Source: Pseudomonas folii (GTDB lineage Bacteria; Pseudomonadota; Gammaproteobacteria; Pseudomonadales; Pseudomonadaceae). Taken from it: DNA of 64,000 bases. The stretch is taken from the NCBI RefSeq assembly GCF_014357575.1, contig NZ_JACONW010000009.1, forward strand, positions 1-64,000, in the 5' to 3' direction. The translations under genes and the position numbers were made by a program. Numbering within the stretch: the first letter of the stretch is position 1; every line of letters begins with the position of its first letter. The notes under the pieces are model-generated. The model saw only the letters and a program-made list of their open reading frames with translations. It was not told the DNA's origin and did no database searches. Below are positions 8,214-19,481 of the stretch, in pieces.

Positions 8214-8807
8214 ATGCGCCGTCTGCTGCTCGCTTTGCCCTTGGCCCTGCTTCCCCTCGCGATGGTTAATGCAGCCCCCGAGCATGATCACGACCACGAG
8301 CACGGTAGCCTCGGCGCACATGAGCACGGTGTGGGTCGGCTGGACGTTGCGCTGGTCGGCGGCACGCTGGAGTTCGAACTGGACAGCCCGGCCATGAACC
8401 TCGTCGGTTTCGAGCATCTGGCCACCAGCGCTGAAGACAAGGCCAAAGTCGCCGCTGCCAAAGATGTGCTGCTCAAGCCTCACGCGCTGTTCAGCATTCC
8501 GGAAGCCGCCGAATGCAACGTGGTTTCCCAGAAGCTGGAAAGCCCATTGTTCGGTGACAAGCCTGATGCTGACGCAGGCCACGATCATGACCATGACGCC
8601 AAAGACGCCCACGATGAGCACGAACACAGCGAAATCCATGGCACTTACAAGTTCACCTGTAAGGTTCCGGCCGTACTGAAGACCCTCGACCTGTCGACCA
8701 TCTTCAAGTCGTTCCCGGGCACCGAAAAACTTCAGGTCCAGTTGATCTCGCCAAAAGGCCAGTCGGGTGCCGAAGTTCGTCCGAGCAATCCAAGCCTGAA
8801 ATTCTGA
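8214..8807 (+). CDS. zrgA: ZrgA-type zinc-binding periplasmic protein (DUF2796)
   Basis: The 197-residue precursor has a clear signal peptide (residues 1-20, ending VNA). It is followed by two His/Asp-rich metal-binding stretches, HDHDHEHGSLGAHEHG (24-39) and HDHDHDAKDAHDEHEH (123-138), flanking a DUF2796 beta domain (GRLDVALVGGTLEFELDSPAMNLVGFEH). Cys101 and Cys149 could form a disulfide. Relatives include the zinc-regulated ZrgA of Vibrio and PA4063-like proteins, which as I recall are controlled by Zur. I chose the ATG at 8214, since the signal peptide starts there. It is the first gene of a four-gene operon and is followed by a hairpin at 8823-8854. Likely role: periplasmic zinc capture. 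Confidence 0.85.
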   Translation: MRRLLLALPLALLPLAMVNAAPEHDHDHEHGSLGAHEHGVGRLDVALVGGTLEFELDSPAMNLVGFEHLATSAEDKAKVAAAKDVLLKPHALFSIPEAAECNVVSQKLESPLFGDKPDADAGHDHDHDAKDAHDEHEHSEIHGTYKFTCKVPAVLKTLDLSTIFKSFPGTEKLQVQLISPKGQSGAEVRPSNPSLKF

Positions 8808-8822
8808 TTCAGCTATTGTTGA

Positions 8823-8854
8823 AAACCGACCGGGCTTGCCCGGTCGTTTGATTT
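8823..8854 (+). terminator. Hairpin between zrgA and the ABC genes (partial terminator or attenuator)
   Basis: GACCGGG-CTTG-CCCGGTC (8828-8845) gives a seven-pair GC-rich stem, extendable outward through AA/TT pairs, and followed by the T-rich GTTTGATTT. The next gene starts 26 bases further on with no obvious promoter of its own. A partial terminator or a 3' stabilising stem that gives zrgA more mRNA than the transporter genes is therefore plausible. Confidence 0.55.
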
Positions 8855-8879
8855 CCATTCTGGCGGATTCACACTGGCC

Positions 8880-9590
8880 ATGACTCAAGCACTGATCGAA
8901 CTGTCCAACCTTGGCTTCACCTGGCCAGGCCACACGCAATTGCTGGATATCCCGGCATTTCGGCTGGAGCCGGGCGAAACGCTGTTTCTCAAAGGCCCCA
9001 GCGGTAGCGGCAAGACGACGCTACTGGGCTTGCTGGGCGGCGTGCAAAAACCCAATCGTGGCAGCATTCGCTTGCTGGGCCAGGAACTGAATGAACTCTC
9101 ATCCGGTGAGCGTGACCGGTTTCGGGTCAATCACACCGGCTACATCTTCCAGCAGTTCAACCTGCTGCCGTTTCTTTCGGTACGGGAGAACGTCGAACTG
9201 CCATGCCACTTCTCCAAGGTCCGCGCCGAACGTGCGAAACAGCGCCACGGCAGCGTGGAAAGTGCCGCCACCACGCTACTGGCTCATCTAGGTTTGAAAG
9301 ACCCGCAAATGCTTGCACGACGCGCCGACTCGTTGTCCATAGGTCAACAGCAGCGAGTGGCAGCCGCCCGCGCCTTGATCGGCCAGCCAGAGCTGGTGAT
9401 CGCTGACGAACCGACTTCGGCACTCGACACCGACGCACGGGAAGCCTTCATCAAATTGTTGTTCGCCGAGTGCCGCGAAGCAGGCAGCAGCCTGTTGTTC
9501 GTCAGCCATGACCAGAGCCTGGCACCGCTATTCGACCGCAGCCTGTCGCTGTCCGAACTCAATCGCGCCGCCGTCGCCGCAGAGGTTTGA
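8880..9590 (+). CDS. ABC transporter ATP-binding protein, LolD/MacB-like
   Basis: A 236-residue cytoplasmic ATPase with Walker A GPSGSGKTT (residues 39-47), a Q-loop at FQQFNLLPFLSVRENVELP, Walker B LVIADEPTSALD and the H-loop SHD. The signature motif reads LSIGQQQRVAAARAL, with isoleucine in place of the usual first glycine. The family normally pairs with FtsX-like permeases that move lipoproteins or drive periplasmic partners rather than import solutes. It is the second gene of the zinc-type operon and ends one base before the permease ATG. What it transports or powers is unknown; the context says zinc homeostasis. Confidence 0.88.
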   Translation: MTQALIELSNLGFTWPGHTQLLDIPAFRLEPGETLFLKGPSGSGKTTLLGLLGGVQKPNRGSIRLLGQELNELSSGERDRFRVNHTGYIFQQFNLLPFLSVRENVELPCHFSKVRAERAKQRHGSVESAATTLLAHLGLKDPQMLARRADSLSIGQQQRVAAARALIGQPELVIADEPTSALDTDAREAFIKLLFAECREAGSSLLFVSHDQSLAPLFDRSLSLSELNRAAVAAEV

Positions 9591-9591
9591 G

Positions 9592-10857
9592 ATGTATTTG
9601 TTTCGCCTAGCCATGGCCAGTCTGGCTAATCGTCGTTTCACTGCCTTCCTTACCGCCTTCGCCATTGCCTTGTCGGTGTGCCTGTTGCTGGCCGTGGAGC
9701 GCGTGCGCACCGAAGCCCGCGCCAGTTTCGCCAGCACCATCAGCGGGACGGACTTGATCGTCGGTGCGCGCTCCGGCTCGATCAATCTGCTGCTGTATTC
9801 GGTGTTCCGTATCGGTAACGCCACCAACAATATTCGCTGGGACAGCTTTGAGGAGATCGCACAGAGCAAGCAGGTGAAATGGGCGATCCCGATTTCCCTG
9901 GGCGACTCCCATCGCGGCTATCGGGTGATGGGCACCAACGAAAACTACTTCGAGCATTATCAGTTTGGGCGCCAGCAACATCTGGAGCTCGCCCAAGGTC
10001 GGGCCTTTGCGACGGACCCATTTGAAGTGGTACTCGGCGCAGAAGTGGCCGATGCCTTGAAGTACAAGCTCGGTGACAAGCTGGTGCTGGCCCATGGCGT
10101 CGCGGCGGTCAGTCTGGTCAAGCACGACGATAAACCGTTTACCGTAGTCGGTATTCTCAAGCGTACCGGCACGCCGGTGGATCGTACGTTGCACATCAGC
10201 CTCGGCGGCATGGAAGCGATTCATATCGACTGGCAAAACGGCGTGCCTGCCCACGGCAACGGACGTATATCTGCCGATCAAGCGCGCAACATGGACCTGA
10301 CGCCCAAGGCGATTACGGCGTTCATGTTAGGTTTGAACAGCAAGATCGCCACCTTCTCAATGCAACGTCAGATCAATGAATTCCGGGGCGAGCCGTTGCT
10401 GGCGATCCTGCCCGGCGTGGCCCTTCAGGAACTGTGGAGTCTGATGGGCACGGCCGAAAAAGCCTTGTTTGTGATTTCGCTGTTCGTGGTTCTGACGGGT
10501 TTGATCGGCATGCTCACGGCCATTCTCACCAGCCTCAACGAGCGACGCAGAGAGATGGCAATTCTGCGTTCAGTGGGCGCCCGTCCCTGGCACATCGCGA
10601 CGCTGCTGATCATGGAGGCCTTTGCCCTTGCACTCGCGGGCGTAGCCAGCGGCATGGTCCTGCTGTATGTCGGCATCGCTGCCGCTCAAGGCTACGTACA
10701 AAGCAATTACGGGCTGTTCCTGCCGCTTTCGCTGCCCAGTGAATATGAATGGACGCTGCTCGGTGGCATTCTGGCTGCCGCGTTGTTGATGGGTGTTGTG
10801 CCTGCGTGGCGTGCCTATCGGCAGTCGTTGGCCGACGGTTTGTCGATTCGTTTGTGA
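9592..10857 (+). CDS. ABC transporter permease, FtsX/MacB-like
   Basis: The 421-residue protein has the four-helix layout of the FtsX/MacB family: one helix near the N-terminus (about residues 17-35, FLTAFAIALSVCLLLAV), a large periplasmic domain (about 40-285), and three helices in the C-terminal third (VISLFVVLTGLIGMLTAILTS; the segment after the ERRREMAILRSVGARP coupling loop; LLGGILAAALLMGVVPAW). I chose the ATG at 9592, one base after the ATPase stop; a longer frame from 9508 overlaps the ATPase gene and is rejected. Together with the ATPase it would form a membrane machine acting on the periplasm. Confidence 0.87.
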   Translation: MYLFRLAMASLANRRFTAFLTAFAIALSVCLLLAVERVRTEARASFASTISGTDLIVGARSGSINLLLYSVFRIGNATNNIRWDSFEEIAQSKQVKWAIPISLGDSHRGYRVMGTNENYFEHYQFGRQQHLELAQGRAFATDPFEVVLGAEVADALKYKLGDKLVLAHGVAAVSLVKHDDKPFTVVGILKRTGTPVDRTLHISLGGMEAIHIDWQNGVPAHGNGRISADQARNMDLTPKAITAFMLGLNSKIATFSMQRQINEFRGEPLLAILPGVALQELWSLMGTAEKALFVISLFVVLTGLIGMLTAILTSLNERRREMAILRSVGARPWHIATLLIMEAFALALAGVASGMVLLYVGIAAAQGYVQSNYGLFLPLSLPSEYEWTLLGGILAAALLMGVVPAWRAYRQSLADGLSIRL

Positions 10858-10868
10858 GGACGTTCAAC

Positions 10869-11390
10869 ATGCGACGCCTTTTGTTGCTTTTGCTGTTATC
10901 GGTCAGCTCACCGTTGTGGGCGGCCGAACCGAAGGTGCTGACCTGGGAAGAAATGATCCCCCCGGATGCGCCAAAAATCGCGCCGATCACGGCGCCCATT
11001 CATGACATGTCAAAGCTGTCCGACGCGTTGTCCGTGGAGTCGGCACCCGCCGCCCATCAACAATCGCCCCACGCGCCAGTGGTCAAGGCATTGGACGGCC
11101 AGAATGTGCGCTTGCCGGGTTATATCGTGCCACTGGAAGTCAGCGAAGAAGGCCGCGTCACGGAGTTCCTGCTGGTGCCGTATTTCGGCGCGTGCATCCA
11201 CGTGCCGCCACCGCCTTCGAACCAGATCGTGCATGTCACCAGCGGGCTGGGCGTGAAGGTTGAAGAGCTTTATCAGCCGTACTGGATTGAAGGGCCAATG
11301 CAGGTCAAAGCCTCGACCAGTGAGTTGGCCGACGCGGGCTACAGCATGGAGGCTGACAAGATCCTGGTTTATGAGTTGCCCGATACGTAG
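10869..11390 (+). CDS. DUF3299 periplasmic protein
   Basis: The 173-residue precursor has a signal peptide (residues 1-18, LLLLLLLSVSSPLWA). A DUF3299 domain forms the C-terminal half, recognisable by VRLPGYIVPLE, FLLVPYFGACIHVPPPPSNQ and the closing YSMEADKILVYELP. The function of DUF3299 is not known. The conserved Cys-Ile-His-Val-Pro run could bind a metal, which would suit the operon, but that is a guess. The ATG at 10869 lies 11 bases after the permease stop. The same four-gene set is, as I recall, PA4063-PA4066 in P. aeruginosa. Confidence 0.83.
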   Translation: MRRLLLLLLLSVSSPLWAAEPKVLTWEEMIPPDAPKIAPITAPIHDMSKLSDALSVESAPAAHQQSPHAPVVKALDGQNVRLPGYIVPLEVSEEGRVTEFLLVPYFGACIHVPPPPSNQIVHVTSGLGVKVEELYQPYWIEGPMQVKASTSELADAGYSMEADKILVYELPDT

Positions 11391-11535
11391 GCCCACCCGC
11401 GGGGGCCGAATTCATCCGGGAAAGCAGGACTTCTGACGAAGCAGATGCAGCGGATGTGCCGGCCCTTTCGCGAACAAGTTCGTTCCTACCGGTTTGGTGC
11501 AAAAGATCGTTTCAGGGGGCTTAATTGCGATTTCA

Positions 11536-11576
11536 TTGAGCTGTGTCAAAGCCTTGGTTCAGACGCTCCGTACCAT
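11536..11576 (+). promoter_or_regulatory. Candidate Anr/FNR-dependent promoter of oprG
   Basis: TTGAG-CTGT-GTCAA (11536-11549) is a near match to the Anr/FNR dyad TTGAT-N4-ATCAA. A TACCAT hexamer at 11571-11576 would place the transcription start near 11583, putting the dyad centre about 41 bases upstream, the standard class II activator position. OprG is, as I recall, induced at low oxygen in P. aeruginosa, which agrees. Confidence 0.5.
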
Positions 11577-11613
11577 TGGCGACAGACAACTTGAATCGCC
11601 TTTTGGAGCCCTC

Positions 11614-12300
11614 ATGAACAAGACCCTGCTCAGCGCTTCCCTCTTTGCGCTGGCGCTCAGCGCCCCTTACGCCGCTCAGGCTTATGAGGCCGGTGACTTC
11701 ATCGTTCGCGCCGGTGTCGCGCACGTTGAGCCGAATGAAGACAGCGGCGAGGTGAAGCTCGACGGCACCAAAGTCTCCGGCACCAAGGCGACGGTTGATG
11801 GCGAAAATCAGCTTGGTCTGACGTTCGGCTACATGATTACCCCGCACGTGGGTCTTGAATTGCTGGCGGCAACACCTTTCAGCCACACCGTTTCGGTCAA
11901 AGGGCTGGGCCCTGGCCTGGATGGCAAACTGGCGGACGTTAAACAACTGCCGCCGACTCTGTCGCTGCAGTACTACCCGATGGAAGCCTCGTCGAAGTTT
12001 CAGCCCTACGCGGGTGTAGGCATCAACTACACCACGTTCTTCGACACCGACCTGACCGGCAATCGCAAGAGCCAGGGCTTCAGCAACCTGAAGATGAAAG
12101 ACTCCGTCGGCCTGGCTGCACAAGTCGGTATGGACTACATGCTGACCGACAACATTCTGGTTAACGCCTCAGTCTGGTATGTGGACATCGACACCGAAGC
12201 GACTGTCGACGGCCCGTCAGCACTGAGCGTCGGCAAGACCAAAGTGAGCGTGGACATTGACCCATGGGTTTACATGGTGGGTGTGGGTTATAAGTTTTGA
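11614..12300 (+). CDS. oprG: Outer-membrane protein OprG (OmpW family)
   Basis: An eight-stranded beta-barrel that lets small hydrophobic molecules, and possibly amino acids, cross the outer membrane by a lateral opening. The 228-residue precursor has a signal peptide cut after AQA (residue 23). The mature protein shows the OmpW pattern of alternating strands: DFIVRAGVAHVEPNED, LGLTFGYMITPHVGLELLAATPF, YAGVGINYTTFF. It ends in an aromatic residue (YKF) as recognised by the BAM complex. I chose the ATG at 11614, after GGAG, because the signal peptide starts there. It sits directly downstream of the zinc operon but has its own promoter region. Confidence 0.9.
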   Translation: MNKTLLSASLFALALSAPYAAQAYEAGDFIVRAGVAHVEPNEDSGEVKLDGTKVSGTKATVDGENQLGLTFGYMITPHVGLELLAATPFSHTVSVKGLGPGLDGKLADVKQLPPTLSLQYYPMEASSKFQPYAGVGINYTTFFDTDLTGNRKSQGFSNLKMKDSVGLAAQVGMDYMLTDNILVNASVWYVDIDTEATVDGPSALSVGKTKVSVDIDPWVYMVGVGYKF

Positions 12301-12350
12301 AGGCATGAATGCGATTTGAACTGCAGGGAATTCCATGTGTGCCGCACTGA

Positions 12351-12442
12351 CGTGGGACCGGCTTTAGCCGGGAAGAGGCCCGAACATTCGATACATTTTC
12401 GTTGCCAGGAATATAGCCTTCCCGGCTAAAGCCGGTCCCACG
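12351..12442. repeat. REP inverted pair, GGGACCGGCTTTAGCCGGGA type
   Basis: Arms with the core CGTGGGACCGGCTTTAGCC and its reverse complement lie at the two ends of a 92-base unit; the centre is AT-rich. It belongs to the same family as the units at 14548, 19179 and 19349. It lies downstream of oprG and may serve as its 3' hairpin. Confidence 0.92.
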
Positions 12443-12496
12443 ACATAGCGCCAATATTTGGGACCCCGCCTACATTGAGTCACAGCCTGCGCCCAC

Positions 12497-12526
12497 AAAA
12501 AAAGCACCTTCGCGGTGCTTTTTTTT
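12497..12526. terminator. Bidirectional rho-independent terminator
   Basis: GCACC-TTCGC-GGTGC flanked by seven A on one side and eight T on the other gives a stem that works on both strands. It closes the minus-strand epimerase operon 17 bases after its stop and could also end oprG transcripts. Confidence 0.9.
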
Positions 12527-12542
12527 GAGTCTCGATCAGCTA

Positions 12543-13472
12543 TCAACGACCAAGCAATTTCGCCAACCCTACCTTCAGCGGCGTTGGCTCACCCAGAGTA
12601 AACCGCTCCAGCAGGCGCTGGTTATTCGCTCGTGAGTGGCGGATGTCACCGGAGCGAGCCGTTTGATAGGTCACTTGCGGCTGTTTGCCCACCACGTCTG
12701 CCAACGCTGCCAGCAACTGGTTCAACGAAGTGGTCTTGTTCAGACCGACGTTGACCGCACCCGACTCGACCTGCGGCAGATCCAGTGCTTGAGTCAGCAA
12801 CTTGACCACGTCGCCCACGTAGAAGAAATCCCGTGTTTGCTCGCCATCACCAAACACAGCGATGGGCAGGCCTTTTACTGCGCGCTCGGCAAAGATACTG
12901 ATCACACCGGAATAAGGCGACGATGGATCCTGGCGCGGACCAAAGATATTGAAGAAACGAAAGACTACCGGCTCCAGACCATGCTGGCGGCCGTAGAAAT
13001 CGAGGTAGTGCTCGCTGGACAGCTTGTCAGAGGCATAAGGCGTCAAGGGCGCTTTGGGCGTGTCTTCGCTGATGGCTTCGCCTTCGCCGTTGTTGCCGTA
13101 CACCGCAGCACTGGAGGCAAAGACCACGCGTTTGATGCCTGCTTCACGCATGGCCTCACACACGTTCAACGTGCCGATGAAATTGCTCTGGTGCGTACGC
13201 ACAGGGTCATCGACTGAAGCCTGAACCGAGGCAACAGCCGCCAGATGCGCAACAGCTTTGCAGCCCAGTGCAGCGCGCGTCACCAGATCGGCATCGGCAA
13301 CGTCACCTTCGATCAGCTCGATACGCGGGTTATCCAGCGGCAGGTTGCTGCGCTTGCCAGTGGAAAGGTCATCAAGGATACGCACCGCATGCCCTTGGGC
13401 CAGCAGTGCATCGGCGAGATGCGAGCCAATGAAACCGGCACCGCCGGTAATCAGGACGGGAAGATCAGACAT
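12543..13472 (-). CDS. NDP-sugar epimerase/dehydratase (extended SDR)
   Basis: The 309-residue protein has the Rossmann motif GGAGFIGSH (residues 10-18), a catalytic serine region FASSAAVYG (Ser120/Ser121) and Tyr146-x3-Lys150, with the C-terminal substrate region RFFNIFGPRQDPSSPYSGVISIF. The closest described relatives are UDP-glucose and UDP-N-acetylglucosamine 4-epimerases (GalE/WbpP-like); the exact sugar cannot be read from sequence. I chose the ATG at 13472; the longer frame runs back through the upstream gene. Its start overlaps the stop of the upstream gene by eight bases, so the pair is co-translated, which suggests linked steps on a nucleotide sugar. Confidence 0.87.
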   Translation of the reverse strand: MSDLPVLITGGAGFIGSHLADALLAQGHAVRILDDLSTGKRSNLPLDNPRIELIEGDVADADLVTRAALGCKAVAHLAAVASVQASVDDPVRTHQSNFIGTLNVCEAMREAGIKRVVFASSAAVYGNNGEGEAISEDTPKAPLTPYASDKLSSEHYLDFYGRQHGLEPVVFRFFNIFGPRQDPSSPYSGVISIFAERAVKGLPIAVFGDGEQTRDFFYVGDVVKLLTQALDLPQVESGAVNVGLNKTTSLNQLLAALADVVGKQPQVTYQTARSGDIRHSRANNQRLLERFTLGEPTPLKVGLAKLLGR

Positions 13473-14349
13473 GACGGTAATAACGATCCAGAAGGCTCGG
13501 CAACCCGGCACGCCATGCGCGAGGTTTGACGCCGAAAGTATGGAGAATTTTCTTGCAGGCCAGCACGCCATGTTGCGGCTCGTCTGCCGCGTCGGGACGT
13601 GCAGCATGAGCCTGCGCAGTCGGAGACTCTATCGCCAGCGAATGCAACAAGCGGGCTTCTGTAAGAATCGCCTGCCCAAGCGCCAGCGGCGTAGTCGCCT
13701 CATGACCGGCGTAGTGGTAAGTGCCCCAGAGCGGCGCTTCACAATCGAGCTGTTTGAGGACAGCGATCATGACCCGTGCAGCATCGTCTACCGGCGTCGG
13801 ATTGCCACGTCGGTCGTCGGCCATCAACAGCTCTTCTGTCGATTCGGCACGTTTCAGAAACCGCCCCAACACACCCTCGGCGCTGTCATCGAGCAGCCAG
13901 CCGAAACGCAGCAGCAGGTGTTGCGGGCAAGTAGCACGCACACTTTGCTCAATGCGCAACAGAGCCTGGCCGCGTGCGCCCAAGGGCACCGGCTCGTCTT
14001 TTTCACTGTAGGCGGTCGCCCGCGAACCATCGAAGACCCGATAGCTGGAAGGCTGCAGCAGAACAATGTTGTGGTGCTGGCACAGCTCGGCAAGGCGCTC
14101 AACAGAGCGTTCCTGACTGGACAGACGCGCGTCGCTTACGGATTCCGCCTGAAACCAGTCGAAATAGTAGGCAAGATTGATCAAGGCATCCGGACGGGTG
14201 TCATCAAGCAGTTGCGTCAGACTCGCTGCATCCCAGCCGTCTTGCGGTGGACGCGGTGCCAGGAAGCCAATGTCTTCCTCTGCACCCAGACGAATCAGCG
14301 CCTGCCCGAGGGCATTCCCGCCGCCCAACAGCATAAGGCGCATTCGCAT
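13465..14349 (-). CDS. RmlD-like sugar-nucleotide-binding protein
   Basis: A 294-residue SDR-type protein related to dTDP-4-dehydrorhamnose reductase (RmlD). It has an N-terminal nucleotide loop LLGGGNALGQAL, a middle section LQPSSYRVFDGSRATAYSEKDEPVPLG in place of the usual VSTDYVFDG...Y stretch, and a C-terminal CKKILHTFGVKPRAWRAGLPSLL like the RmlD substrate domain. The catalytic Tyr-x3-Lys of RmlD is not evident: the equivalent region reads GARGQALLRIE. It may therefore be a non-canonical or non-catalytic member. It is the first gene of a two-gene operon with the epimerase; PA4069 and PA4068 form the same pair, as I recall. Confidence 0.78.
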   Translation of the reverse strand: MRMRLMLLGGGNALGQALIRLGAEEDIGFLAPRPPQDGWDAASLTQLLDDTRPDALINLAYYFDWFQAESVSDARLSSQERSVERLAELCQHHNIVLLQPSSYRVFDGSRATAYSEKDEPVPLGARGQALLRIEQSVRATCPQHLLLRFGWLLDDSAEGVLGRFLKRAESTEELLMADDRRGNPTPVDDAARVMIAVLKQLDCEAPLWGTYHYAGHEATTPLALGQAILTEARLLHSLAIESPTAQAHAARPDAADEPQHGVLACKKILHTFGVKPRAWRAGLPSLLDRYYRHV

Positions 14350-14547
14350 AGAGTCAGCAGGCTCGGTATCAAATTCAGTTGAAATATTATGTGTAAAACG
14401 CCTGCAAACATATCACGTCGGCGCTTAACCCCCAACCGTTGAGGGCTGTGGGATTTTTCTGCTCCGCATGCAGGCACAGGATTAACACCTAATCCTATAG
14501 GGCGAGGATTGCGATCTATGTGGAGACTCCATGTGTGTCCGAAACGA

Positions 14548-14679
14548 CGTGGGACCGGCTTTAGCCGGGAAAGCGGTATTTCTACCGATGAATATTCAGC
14601 GTCTGTCCCGGCCTCTTCCCGGCTAAAGCCGGTCCCACGCCATCAGTGATCCTGTGGGAGCCGAGCTTGCTCGCGATAA
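14548..14679. repeat. REP inverted pair plus a solitary REP arm in the gap before lhr
   Basis: An inverted pair (14548-14639) of the GGGACCGGCTTTAGCCGGGA family is followed by one solitary arm of the GTGGGAGCCGAGCTTGCTCGCGA type (14653-14679). They occupy the middle of the 434-base gap 14350-14783 between the divergent sugar operon and lhr. In the remainder I see only AT-rich flanks where the two promoters should lie, with no convincing -35/-10 pair. Confidence 0.9.
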
Positions 14680-14783
14680 ACGATAACGCGGCGCCTAATA
14701 AGCTAGCCTTATCGAGGGAAAGTCGGAATGCCACCGATCAAAGGCGCTTGCATCTTCCCCTTGCCACCCTCATTAATTTGCCC

Positions 14784-19106
<4,323 letters not shown>

Positions 19107-19127
19107 CTTTGAAAAGCACCGACGCCC

Positions 19128-19472
19128 TGTGGGAGATTCTATGTTGGCCTGCAAGCTTGCTCATGCGCTATTGACCTTGTAGGACCGGCTTTAGCCGGGA
19201 GAGCAGTATTTCTGGCGATGGATTTTTAGCGGATGTACTGACGTCCTCCCGGCTAAAGCCGGTCCTACGAGAGTGCGCGGAACTGTGGGAGCCGGGCTTG
19301 CCCGCCGTGCCAAAATCGCGAGCAAGCCCCCACAGAAATCACTGATCACGTGGGACCGGCTTCAGCCGGGAAGAGGCCGGGACAGACGCTGAATCTTTAT
19401 CTGCAGAAATACCGCCTTCCCGGCTAAAGCCGGTCCCGCGTCTGATTGCAGGCAAACATAGAATCTCCCACA
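19128..19472. repeat. Nested REP mosaic downstream of lhr
   Basis: An outer inverted repeat of 25 bases with one mismatch (TGTGGGAGATTCTATG... at 19128-19152 and its complement at 19448-19472) encloses three inner REP units. These are a GTAGGACCGGCTTTAGCC inverted pair (19179-19268), a degenerate GTGGGAGCCGGGCTTGC pair (19285-19333) and a CGTGGGACCGGCTTCAGCC pair (19349-19440). It fills nearly all of the 375-base gap between the convergent lhr and the mechanosensitive channel gene. No coding capacity is visible. Confidence 0.9.
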
Positions 19473-19481
19473 AGTCAGAGC

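Noticed and set aside
11391-11613. Possible coding region or further REP between the zinc operon and oprG
   Set aside because: No frame with a start signal and no paired REP arm; only short partial matches to REP words (CGCGAACAAGTTCG) are seen.
14646-14783. Longer lhr reading beginning in the REP repeat
   Set aside because: The extra 46 residues come from repeat and spacer DNA; the ATG at 14784 gives the family N-terminus.
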